Numbered from the stretch's first letter, positions 1 to 6,332 are shown. The stretch: DNA of 6,482 bases from an uncultured Eubacteriales bacterium (GCA_900555735.1 USMI01000112.1:1-6482); one strand, 5' to 3'. Numbers and translations: made by a program. The notes: generated by a model from the sequence alone, not told the origin.

Positions 1-462
1 GATGCCCCAGGGGTCGGTGGCCTCGTCCAGAATGGAGCGCATCTTGGCGTTGATGACATCGCGGCTGGTCAGGGACTGATCCAGCTCCATCTCGCCGATG
101 ATGTTACGCAGGGTAGTGGCGGTCAGGTTCTCGATGGCGCTCATGGGGTACTCCACGCCGTAGGTATACAGCTTGGGGTCGGTGATCTGGAAGTAGATCA
201 CGGTGTCGATCTGCATGGTAACGTTATCCTTGGTGATGACAGGCTGGGGATCGAAGTCCGCCACCTGCTCCTTCAGGCTGATCTTCTTCACCACACGCTC
301 GATAAAGGGCCACTTCCAGTGGAGGCCGTTGCCCCACACCGCGCTGAAGGAGCCCAGACGCTCCACCACAAATGCCTTGGACTGCTGTACCACATGGATG
401 CTGCTGACCACAAGGATCAGGATCAGGACCACCAGTACGCCGATCGCAATATAGCCTCCCAT
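1..462 (-). CDS. SPFH/band-7 (stomatin/prohibitin-like) membrane protein, N-terminal part
   Basis: This is the first 154 codons of a gene that continues beyond the left edge. The protein begins with a short N-terminal membrane anchor (about residues 3-21, rich in V, L and I). An SPFH domain follows, with the family pattern around residues 26-60 (QQSKAFVVERLGSF, then GLHWKWPFIERVV) and later TLRNIIGEMELDQSLTSR (117-134). SPFH proteins oligomerise on the cytoplasmic membrane and organise microdomains; the QmcA/stomatin type is the closest match. The ATG at 462-460 is supported by AAGGAGG (477-471, minus strand) eight bases upstream. It lies 50 nt downstream of the NfeD-containing gene on the same strand, and the NfeD-SPFH pair is a well-known conserved partnership, so the two are probably cotranscribed. 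The C-terminal half, which would hold the coiled coil, is not visible. Confidence 0.9.
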   Translation of the reverse strand, partial: MGGYIAIGVLVVLILILVVSSIHVVQQSKAFVVERLGSFSAVWGNGLHWKWPFIERVVKKISLKEQVADFDPQPVITKDNVTMQIDTVIYFQITDPKLYTYGVEYPMSAIENLTATTLRNIIGEMELDQSLTSRDVINAKMRSILDEATDPWGI

Positions 463-512
463 TTTCTTTTCCTCCTTGTTTTTCTTAAAATAATGTACAG
501 TTTTCCGGTTGC

Positions 513-1340
513 TTACACGTTATGCGGGACGTCCACATAGAGCTTGACGCCCTCGAGACGGATGACCGTCACCAGCGTCTCCGGGGCGATGACCGCGCCG
601 GACTGGCTGCGGGCCGTCCAGGTCTTGCCGTCGATATACACCTCGCCGGAGGGGATGGTGTTGTCGATGGTCTCGGTGACGCGGGCCGTGCCGCCCAGGA
701 CACGGTCGGCGTTGGTGGCCACCTCGCCCTTTTTGCTGAGCTTCTTCACCAGGGGCCGTGTGGCGATGAGCGCCGCGATGGACACGATGAAGAACAGCAC
801 CACCTGCAGCCAGATGGCGGCGCCCAGCACTGCGGCGATGAGGCCCGCCGCGCTGCCGATGACGAACCAGATGGACACCAGGCCCACCGTGGCCGCCTCC
901 GCCACGCCGAAGATGACGATGGCGGCGATCCAGATGATCGTTGACATATCTCCGCTTCCTCCTTTCAGGCACGCGCCGATCAGCAGCGCCAGCAGCGCTA
1001 CGCCGAACAGGATACCCATGCCGATCCATTTACTTTTGGGGGACAGGTTGGTAACGAAAGAATCCAGTGAGGTGAGCAGACTGTCCTTCGGCGGCTGGGG
1101 CGTCTCCCGGGACGGTTGGGGCCGGCCGCTTTCCGGAACGGGATTCTCTTCGGCGAACATGTCGCCGATAGACACGCCGTAGCGGTTGCAGATATAGAGG
1201 ATCTTATCCACCTCCGGGTAGCTGCGGCCGGATTCCCACCGGCTGACCGCCTGGCGGGACACCTGCAGCGCCTCGGCGAATTGCTCCTGGGTCAGTCCGT
1301 TATTCCGCCGCACCTCCTGCAGCCGATCACCAAAGGACAT
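513..1340 (-). CDS. XRE-family HTH domain fused to NfeD-type membrane/OB-fold protein
   Basis: A single 275-residue reading frame joins two proteins that are usually separate. Residues about 5-62 form an XRE helix-turn-helix (LTQEQFAEALQVSRQAVSRW, with the typical ESGRSYPEVDKI after it). A proline-rich linker (about 66-86) leads to one membrane segment (105-125). From residue 132 the sequence is a complete short-form NfeD: three hydrophobic segments (about 135-196), then a C-terminal OB-fold region (about 204-275, including NADRVLGGTARV and GEVYIDGKTWTARS). NfeD proteins support SPFH/stomatin partners, and an SPFH gene lies 50 nt downstream. The start at 1340 was chosen because GGAGGAGGGAGACA directly precedes it; the upstream ATG at 1421 has no good ribosome site and adds 27 unrelated residues. 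The boundary at residue 131/132 keeps its own Shine-Dalgarno and ATG, so NfeD may also be made alone. A recent fusion, or a one-base indel removing the XRE stop, is possible. Confidence 0.78.
   Translation of the reverse strand: MSFGDRLQEVRRNNGLTQEQFAEALQVSRQAVSRWESGRSYPEVDKILYICNRYGVSIGDMFAEENPVPESGRPQPSRETPQPPKDSLLTSLDSFVTNLSPKSKWIGMGILFGVALLALLIGACLKGGSGDMSTIIWIAAIVIFGVAEAATVGLVSIWFVIGSAAGLIAAVLGAAIWLQVVLFFIVSIAALIATRPLVKKLSKKGEVATNADRVLGGTARVTETIDNTIPSGEVYIDGKTWTARSQSGAVIAPETLVTVIRLEGVKLYVDVPHNV
945..965 (-). promoter_or_regulatory. internal Shine-Dalgarno and ATG for a stand-alone NfeD (144 aa)
   Basis: On the minus strand AAAGGAGG (965-958) precedes an in-frame ATG (947-945) by ten bases. 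Translation from this ATG gives a 144-residue protein (MSTIIWIAAIVIFG and onward) whose beginning matches where ordinary short NfeD proteins begin. In the shifted frame TGA codons occur at 982-980 and 967-965, immediately before this site, as expected if an upstream XRE gene once stopped here. The site is visible; its use in the cell is inferred. Confidence 0.6.
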
Positions 1341-1370
1341 TGTCTCCCTCCTCCGTTTCTTTCTGGGGAT

Positions 1371-1398
1371 ATGGTACCACATTACATGAAATTGTCTA
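1371..1398 (-). promoter_or_regulatory. putative sigma-A promoter of the XRE-NfeD/SPFH operon
   Basis: On the minus strand TAGACA (1398-1393, five of six to consensus) and TACCAT (1376-1371, four of six) are separated by 16 bases. Transcription would start near 1364, giving a leader of about 24 nt that carries the GGAGGAGGGAG ribosome site. The -35 box directly abuts the 1401-1414 arm of the inverted repeat, suggesting control at this promoter. Confidence 0.45.
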
Positions 1399-1400
1399 TC

Positions 1401-1453
1401 AACTTCAGGTTGCGTTTGCATTTTTGCCGGATCTTTTCGCGCAACCTGAAGTT
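1401..1453. promoter_or_regulatory. perfect 14-bp inverted repeat, candidate operator pair
   Basis: AACTTCAGGTTGCG at 1401-1414 is repeated exactly in inverse orientation as CGCAACCTGAAGTT at 1440-1453, with a 25-bp spacer. Each arm is itself a rough dyad (AAC..GTT), so each could bind a dimer. The arms sit immediately upstream of the putative minus-strand promoter of a gene encoding an XRE DNA-binding domain, so autoregulation is a reasonable inference. The pair is too widely spaced and lacks the T-run needed for an intrinsic terminator. Confidence 0.55.
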
Positions 1454-1543
1454 TACATGGCCTGTAAGGCCCCGATTTCCGGGTACTTTCTATTATACAC
1501 GATAGACCGGGATTCTTCCACTGTTATTTTTTTGCCGTTTGCC

Positions 1544-1572
1544 TTGCGCTTTGGGAAAGATTTCGGTATACT
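1544..1572 (+). promoter_or_regulatory. putative promoter of the RNA methyltransferase gene
   Basis: TTGCGC (1544-1549, weak match) and TATACT (1567-1572, five of six) are separated by 17 bases. Initiation would be near 1579, about 29 nt before the ATG at 1608. This also argues against the in-frame ATG at 1539, which would lie upstream of the transcript. Confidence 0.5.
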
Positions 1573-1607
1573 GTATATTTATAACTGACATTTTTCGAGG
1601 TAGCGCG

Positions 1608-2726
1608 ATGTATACATATGTGATCCCCTGTCTGCTGGGGCTGGAAAAACTGGTAAGCGATGAGTGCAAGCGTCTGGGCCTGCAGGACGTGAAGGCGGAG
1701 AACGGCCGCGTTCTGTGCCGGGGCACGCTGGAGGACTGCGCAAGGCTGAACATCAACCTGCGCTGCGGCGCGCGGGTGATGCTGGTGCTGGCGGACTTCC
1801 CGGCCCGCAGCTTCGAGGAGCTGTTTCAGGGCACCCGCGCTGTGGCGTGGGAGGACTATCTGCCCCGTGACGCGGCCTTCCCGGTGAAGGGGTACTCCAT
1901 CTCCTCCCAGCTCCACGCCGTTCCCGCTTGCCAGAGCATCATCAAAAAGGCCATGGTGGAGCGGATGAAGTCCGCCTATCATCTGGAGCAGTTTCCGGAG
2001 ACCGGCGCCAAGTATCAGGTGCGGTTCGCCATCTTCAAGGATCAGGTGCTGCTGACGCTGGACACCAGCGGCGAGGGCCTGTTCAAGCGGGGCTACCGCG
2101 CCGTGGGCGTGGAAGCGCCTTTGCGTGAGACGCTGGCGGCGGCGCTGGTGCAGCTGTCCCGCTACCGTGGCCGCGACCCCTTCTGCGATCCCTTCTGCGG
2201 CAGCGGCACCATCCCCATCGAGGCGGCGCTGATCGCCCGCAACCGGGCGCCGGGCCTGAACCGGGCCTTTGACGCGGAGCAGTGGGGCTTCGTGCCCAGC
2301 GATAGCTGGCAGCAGGCCAGGGACGAGGCCCGGGACAAGGAGTTCCACGGCAGCTACGACATCTGGGGCGGCGACGTAGACCCTCAGGCGGTGGCCATCG
2401 CCCGCTCCAACGCCCACAAGGCCGGCGTGGCGGAGGATATCCGCTTCGAGGTGGCCGACATGCGCATGTTCCATCGGGACAGCCCCTATGGCCAACTGGT
2501 CACCAACCCGCCCTACGGCCAGCGGCTGATGGAGAGGCAGGAGGCGGAGGAGCTGTACCGGGAGTTCGGCAAGGTATGGCGGAAACTCCCCGAGGGCTGG
2601 CGCGCGCTGGTGCTCAGCAGTCACACGGAGTTCGAGCGCACCTTCGGCCAGCAGGCCGCCAAGAAGAGGAAGCTCTACAACGGCATGATAAAGTGTGATG
2701 TGTTTATGTACGGGAATAAGGTGTGA
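1608..2726 (+). CDS. ypsC: THUMP-domain class I SAM-dependent rRNA methyltransferase (YpsC/RlmL family)
   Basis: The 372-residue product matches the Bacillota single-module form of the COG0116 family, whose characterised relative (the N-terminal module of RlmKL) makes N2-methylguanosine in 23S rRNA; the exact target here is inferred. A short N-terminal ferredoxin-like segment is followed by a THUMP RNA-binding domain (about 45-155, ending near TSGEGLFKRGYRAVGVEAPLRE) and a Rossmann methyltransferase domain. That domain has SAM-binding motif I DPFCGSGT (194-201), an acidic motif II GGDVDP (255-260) and catalytic motif IV NPPYG (300-304). The length is normal for the family. The ATG at 1608 is preceded by GAGG (1597-1600) at seven bases; starting at 1539 would add 23 residues foreign to the family. 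It is transcribed divergently from the XRE-NfeD operon and appears monocistronic, since a 259-nt repeat-bearing spacer with a new promoter follows. Confidence 0.9.
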   Translation: MYTYVIPCLLGLEKLVSDECKRLGLQDVKAENGRVLCRGTLEDCARLNINLRCGARVMLVLADFPARSFEELFQGTRAVAWEDYLPRDAAFPVKGYSISSQLHAVPACQSIIKKAMVERMKSAYHLEQFPETGAKYQVRFAIFKDQVLLTLDTSGEGLFKRGYRAVGVEAPLRETLAAALVQLSRYRGRDPFCDPFCGSGTIPIEAALIARNRAPGLNRAFDAEQWGFVPSDSWQQARDEARDKEFHGSYDIWGGDVDPQAVAIARSNAHKAGVAEDIRFEVADMRMFHRDSPYGQLVTNPPYGQRLMERQEAEELYREFGKVWRKLPEGWRALVLSSHTEFERTFGQQAAKKRKLYNGMIKCDVFMYGNKV

Positions 2727-2735
2727 CTGGCTGGC

Positions 2736-2755
2736 ATGAAATCTGACGATTTCGT
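2736..2755 (+). repeat. small post-stop hairpin after the methyltransferase gene
   Basis: ATGAAATC and GATTTCGT flank a TGAC loop and form an eight-pair, AT-rich stem with one G.U pair. The hairpin is followed by ATTTTG, too weak for a confident terminator call. The stop codon just before it lies inside TGACTGGC (2724-2731). The same octamer surrounds the lipid-kinase stop (3910-3917), where a similar AAAATC/GATTTT hairpin follows. Confidence 0.45.
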
Positions 2756-2760
2756 ATTTT

Positions 2761-2845
2761 GTAGGGGCCGGCGTCCTCGACGGCCCGTGCGGTATACGAT
2801 CGCATTCCGAATAAACGGCGGGGCGTCGGGGACGCCGCCCCCTAC
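2761..2845. repeat. 85-bp imperfect-palindrome intergenic repeat (REP/MITE-like)
   Basis: The 27-nt left arm (2761-2787, beginning GTAGGGGCCGGCG) and right arm (2819-2845, ending ACGCCGCCCCCTAC) are inverse complements at 24 of 27 positions, enclosing a 31-nt centre. The element sits wholly between genes, with no coding role and no target-site duplication that I can recognise. GC-rich palindromes bounded by GTAGGGG/CCCCTAC are, from general recall, frequent between genes of gut Clostridia; copy number here cannot be tested from one window. It could act as a REP-type 3'-end stabiliser or be a relic of a small non-autonomous mobile element. Confidence 0.65.
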
Positions 2846-2867
2846 GGACGTTTTAGCGGAAGTTGGG

Positions 2868-2881
2868 GGACAAAATTGTCC
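2868..2881. promoter_or_regulatory. short dyad upstream of the lipid-kinase promoter
   Basis: GGACAA (2868-2873) and TTGTCC (2876-2881) form a perfect six-base dyad around AA, about 65 bp before the candidate -10 box. It could be an operator, but dyads this short arise by chance and no regulator points to it. Confidence 0.2.
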
Positions 2882-2943
2882 GTTCCTGCTCTATGATTGC
2901 CGCAGCAAAATTAAAGGTTTGTTCATCCTATTTCCCGCAGCGC

Positions 2944-2952
2944 TGATACAAT
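2944..2952 (+). promoter_or_regulatory. putative extended -10 promoter of the lipid-kinase gene
   Basis: TGATACAAT is an extended -10 element (TGn followed by TACAAT, five of six). No good -35 hexamer is present at 16-18 bp; TTCATC at 2922-2927 is 19 bp away. Initiation would be near 2959, giving a leader of about 27 nt that includes GGAGGGG. Confidence 0.45.
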
Positions 2953-2985
2953 AGAAAGAAATTACTCTTCGGAGGGGATATTACT

Positions 2986-3912
2986 GTGAAGCATATTTTT
3001 ATCATCAATCCCAACGCCGGTAAGTACGACAGCCGGCAGCGCATCTACGATATGGCGGACGCTCTGCGGGAGAAGCACGGGCTGGATGTGCAGTGTATCC
3101 TCACCAAGAAGCAGGGCCACGCCACCGAGCTGGCCCGCAGGCTGTGCGACAGCGGCGAGGAGCTGCGGTTCTATGCCTGCGGCGGCGACGGCACCGTCAA
3201 CGAGGTGGCCAACGGCGTCATCGGCTATGACAACGCCGCCATGACCGTGATCCCCGTGGGCACCGGCAACGACTTCCTGAAGAACTTCGGCGGCGCGGCA
3301 GCCCTGTTTGAGGACGCCGAGAACCTGTGGGACGGCCCGCAGTTCCCCATGGACGCCATCGATGTCAACGGACGTATCGCCCTGACCATCGCCTGCTCCG
3401 GTATCGATGCCCGCGTGGCCGCCGACGTACATAAATACAGCGAAAGCCCGCTGCTGGACGGCAAGACCAGCTATATCGCCTCGCTGGCGGTGAACTTCCT
3501 CTTCAAGGGCATCGCCTCCCACTGGACGGTGACGCTGGATGACGAGGTGATCGAGGACGATTTCTCTCTGGTGTCGGTGTGCAACGGCCGGTATTACGGC
3601 GGCGGCTTCATGCCGGTGGCCGAGGCCCGGATGGACGACGGCGTGCTGAACACTTTGGTGGTGAAGAAGGTCAGCCGCGTGACCTTTGCCAGATTTGTGG
3701 GGCCGTATTCCAAGGGCGAATACAGCAAGTTCCCGGAGTATGCCCGCTGTTCCACGCCTCAGGTTGTTCATATCCATTCGGCAAAGCCGGATATCGTCAC
3801 CTGTCTGGATGGCGAGTGCATGACCAACAGCGACGTGACCATCCGCATGAGTGACAGGAAGCTGAACTTCTTCGGCCCGGAGGGCTGCTCCTGCAACGCC
3901 ACGGCAAAGTGA
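2986..3912 (+). CDS. diacylglycerol kinase family lipid kinase (DgkB/YegS/BmrU-like)
   Basis: The 308-residue protein has the length and signature motifs of the soluble DAGK_cat family, which phosphorylates diacylglycerol or related lipids using ATP at the membrane surface, returning diacylglycerol to phospholipid synthesis. Visible motifs are the N-terminal strand with NPNAGK (9-13 region), nucleotide-binding GGDGTVNEV (66-74), GTGNDF (92-97), and the C-terminal LDGE (274-277), whose Asp corresponds to the catalytic base in DgkB. There is no signal peptide or membrane segment. The start is GTG at 2986, with GGAGGGG (2971-2977) eight bases upstream; the family N-terminus (KHIFIINPNAG) begins immediately after. 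The true lipid substrate cannot be told from sequence, since YegS/BmrU relatives differ. The gene appears to stand alone: a repeat-rich spacer precedes it and the chaperonin promoter region follows. Confidence 0.9.
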   Translation: MKHIFIINPNAGKYDSRQRIYDMADALREKHGLDVQCILTKKQGHATELARRLCDSGEELRFYACGGDGTVNEVANGVIGYDNAAMTVIPVGTGNDFLKNFGGAAALFEDAENLWDGPQFPMDAIDVNGRIALTIACSGIDARVAADVHKYSESPLLDGKTSYIASLAVNFLFKGIASHWTVTLDDEVIEDDFSLVSVCNGRYYGGGFMPVAEARMDDGVLNTLVVKKVSRVTFARFVGPYSKGEYSKFPEYARCSTPQVVHIHSAKPDIVTCLDGECMTNSDVTIRMSDRKLNFFGPEGCSCNATAK

Positions 3913-3917
3913 CTGGC

Positions 3918-3936
3918 GCAAAATCTTCGATTTTGC
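3918..3936 (+). repeat. post-stop hairpin after the lipid-kinase gene
   Basis: GCAAAATC (3918-3925) and GATTTTGC (3929-3936) pair perfectly around TTC. It begins five bases after the TGA stop, with no T-run after it. It resembles the hairpin after the methyltransferase gene, including the shared TGACTGGC octamer spanning the stop codon. Confidence 0.45.
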
Positions 3937-3949
3937 TGCCAAAGGGGTT

Positions 3950-3990
3950 GCGGCCGACTGCGCGCGTCCTTCGGACACACTAGCGGCCGA
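3950..3990 (-). repeat. GC-rich hairpin element bounded by GCGGCCGA copies
   Basis: GCGGCCGA occurs at 3950-3957 and 3983-3990; its CGGCCG core is self-complementary, so the copies can also pair. Between them GTCC (3966-3969) and GGAC (3973-3976) close a TTC loop. On the plus strand the next positions give two C/A mismatches, whereas on the minus strand GTGTGTCC pairs fully with GGACGCGC using G.U pairs. If the fold matters as RNA, the minus strand is the better candidate. Confidence 0.45.
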
Positions 3991-3995
3991 GAAGA

Positions 3996-4026
3996 ATTTT
4001 TCTGACGCACATGTCGTCAGAAAAAT
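3996..4026. repeat. 31-nt hairpin repeat, copy A (upstream of groES)
   Basis: ATTTTTCTGACG (3996-4007) pairs perfectly over 12 bp with CGTCAGAAAAAT (4015-4026) around the loop CACATGT. A near-identical hairpin lies at 4604-4634 on the other side of groES. Both are followed by GATT. The two stems differ only by an exchanged base pair. It is not a terminator in form, because the T-run is inside the stem. Confidence 0.7.
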
Positions 4027-4037
4027 GATTCGATTTT

Positions 4038-4059
4038 TTCGCGGCGTCCGCGCCGCGAA
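4038..4059. repeat. GC-rich hairpin TTCGCGGCG/CGCCGCGAA
   Basis: TTCGCGGCG (4038-4046) and CGCCGCGAA (4051-4059) pair perfectly around TCCG. A T-run precedes rather than follows it, so it does not look like a plus-strand terminator. The preceding ATTTTT (4033-4038) can also pair with AAAAAT of copy A (4021-4026), so neighbouring stems could compete. Confidence 0.45.
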
Positions 4060-4090
4060 CTCTGCGAGGCATTTATCCCTCGTTTGTGAA

Positions 4091-4112
4091 TTTTTTGTGA
4101 TTTTTTCATTTT
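4091..4112 (+). promoter_or_regulatory. phased T-tracts / UP-element-like region of the groE promoter
   Basis: Two T6 tracts (4091-4096 and 4101-4106) are ten bases apart, with a further T-run near 4109-4112. They lie at about -60 to -39 relative to the predicted start, where the RNA polymerase alpha C-terminal domain contacts UP elements. Helically phased A/T tracts would also bend the DNA. The role is inferred from position and composition. Confidence 0.4.
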
Positions 4113-4116
4113 CCCC

Positions 4117-4144
4117 TTGAAATTCAGGAAAAGTGTGGTATGAT
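4117..4144 (+). promoter_or_regulatory. sigma-A-type promoter of groES-groEL
   Basis: TTGAAA (4117-4122) and TATGAT (4139-4144) are 16 bases apart, and TGG directly before the -10 box makes it an extended -10 (TGn). Initiation is expected near 4151, at the left edge of the CIRCE dyad, so bound HrcA would block polymerase. Confidence 0.75.
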
Positions 4145-4146
4145 AA

Positions 4147-4185
4147 TCAGCGTTAGCACTCAGAGAGTTCGAGTGCTAACGCTGA
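4147..4185. promoter_or_regulatory. CIRCE operator (HrcA binding site)
   Basis: TTAGCACTC (4153-4161), a nine-base spacer, and GAGTGCTAA (4171-4179) match the CIRCE consensus without a mismatch. The dyad extends to 15 bp per arm (4147-4161 and 4171-4185). CIRCE is the operator of the HrcA repressor, whose activity depends on GroEL, giving feedback on chaperonin synthesis. Being transcribed, it also forms a hairpin in the leader. No hrcA gene lies in the window. Confidence 0.97.
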
Positions 4186-4229
4186 ACTTGTTTTCGTAAT
4201 GAATAAAAAATATAAGGAGGCAACCAACT

Positions 4230-4514
4230 ATGAAGCTGACACCGCTTGCTGATCGTGTGGTGCTGAAGATGACTGAGGCCGAGGAGACCACCAAGGGCGG
4301 CATTATCCTGACCGGAAGCGCCAAGGAGAAGCCCTCTGTGGCAGAGGTGATCGCCGTGGGCCCCGGCGGTACTGTGGACGGCAAGACCGTTACCATGTCC
4401 GTGAAGGCCGGTGACAAGGTCATTACCGACAAGTACGCCGGTACCAAGGTGACGCTGGATGATGTGGAGTACATCATCGTCAAGCAGGGCGACATTCTGG
4501 CCATCGTGGAGTAA
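4230..4514 (+). CDS. groES: co-chaperonin GroES (Hsp10)
   Basis: The 94-residue protein is a standard-length GroES, the heptameric lid that caps GroEL during ATP-driven folding in the cytoplasm. It opens with KLTPLADRVVLK. The mobile loop (about 16-34) contains KGGIILTGSAKEKP, with the hydrophobic tripeptide IIL (25-27) that docks on the GroEL apical domain. The central VGPGG and the C-terminal DVEYIIVKQGDILAIVE complete the beta-barrel signature. AAGGAGG (4214-4220) lies nine bases before the ATG. It is the first gene after the CIRCE-controlled promoter and is cotranscribed with groEL, although the 167-nt gap to groEL is long for this pair and contains several stems. Confidence 0.98.
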   Translation: MKLTPLADRVVLKMTEAEETTKGGIILTGSAKEKPSVAEVIAVGPGGTVDGKTVTMSVKAGDKVITDKYAGTKVTLDDVEYIIVKQGDILAIVE

Positions 4515-4518
4515 CAAT

Positions 4519-4545
4519 TAAAGGGGGAGCAGGCTTCCCCCTTTA
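4519..4545 (+). repeat. hairpin just after groES, possible attenuator or mRNA-processing stem
   Basis: TAAAGGGGGA (4519-4528) pairs perfectly over ten bases with TCCCCCTTTA (4536-4545) around a seven-base loop, starting four bases after the groES stop. GAACCCCC follows rather than a T-run, so it is not a classic terminator. It could slow polymerase, protect the groES 3' end or mark a cleavage site. Confidence 0.55.
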
Positions 4546-4555
4546 GAACCCCCAC

Positions 4556-4592
4556 CACCAGTCTGCGGACTGGTGACGCCGCCCAGGGCGGC
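4556..4592 (+). repeat. two tandem GC-rich stems in the groES-groEL spacer
   Basis: CACCAGTC (4556-4563) pairs with GACTGGTG (4568-4575) around TGCG. Two bases later GCCGCCC (4578-4584) and GGGCGGC (4586-4592) form a second palindrome around A. They sit between the post-groES hairpin and copy B of the 31-nt repeat, making the spacer almost continuously foldable. Confidence 0.5.
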
Positions 4593-4603
4593 TGGGTCAA
4601 AGT

Positions 4604-4634
4604 ATTTTTGTGACGCGCATGTCGTCACAAAAAT
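4604..4634. repeat. 31-nt hairpin repeat, copy B (between groES and groEL)
   Basis: ATTTTTGTGACG (4604-4615) pairs perfectly over 12 bp with CGTCACAAAAAT (4623-4634) around CGCATGT. Relative to copy A (3996-4026) there are three differences: one in the loop, and two at partner positions that swap C:G for G:C and keep the stem. GATT follows, as in copy A. It ends 47 nt before the groEL start codon. Confidence 0.7.
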
Positions 4635-4681
4635 GATTGGAATTTGGCCCGATACTATCTCACAAATTGGAGGCAAGTTAT

Positions 4682-6313
<1,632 letters not shown>

Positions 6314-6332
6314 TAACTCGCCGCAAAGGCTT

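Larger units (their letters stand above)
3913..4229. other. 317-nt gene-free region: hairpin cluster followed by groE control region
   Basis: No plausible gene lies here. The first half (3918-4059) is a run of four hairpins with little sequence between them, listed separately. The second half holds T-rich tracts, the groE promoter, the CIRCE operator and the groES ribosome site (AAGGAGG at 4214-4220, nine bases before the ATG). No conventional hairpin-plus-T-run terminator for the lipid-kinase gene is evident; a weak one could be CGAGG/CCTCG (4065-4069, 4078-4082) followed by an interrupted T-rich stretch. Confidence 0.7.

Noticed and set aside
1341..1421. Upstream ATG at 1421 extending the XRE-NfeD protein by 27 residues
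   Set aside because: No ribosome site there; the added residues cover the putative promoter, while the ATG at 1340 has a strong GGAGG site and begins right at the HTH domain.
1491..1496. TATAAT on the minus strand as a second promoter for the XRE operon
   Set aside because: The -10 match is perfect, but the 17-18 bp upstream position holds TGGAAG or GTGGAA, there is no TGn extension, and the leader would be about 145 nt. Possible but unsupported.
2736..2954. 72-codon plus-strand frame in the spacer after the methyltransferase gene
   Set aside because: It simply reads through the palindromic repeat (Arg/Pro-rich peptide), has no Shine-Dalgarno and resembles no protein family.
3996..4026. Repeat copy A as the intrinsic terminator of the lipid-kinase gene
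   Set aside because: The Ts are in the 5' arm of the stem and no T-run follows the hairpin directly; the same structure recurs between two cotranscribed genes.
4637..4681. TTG start at 4637 for GroEL
   Set aside because: It falls just after repeat copy B, adds residues not found in GroEL, and the ATG at 4682 has a good Shine-Dalgarno and the conserved N-terminus.
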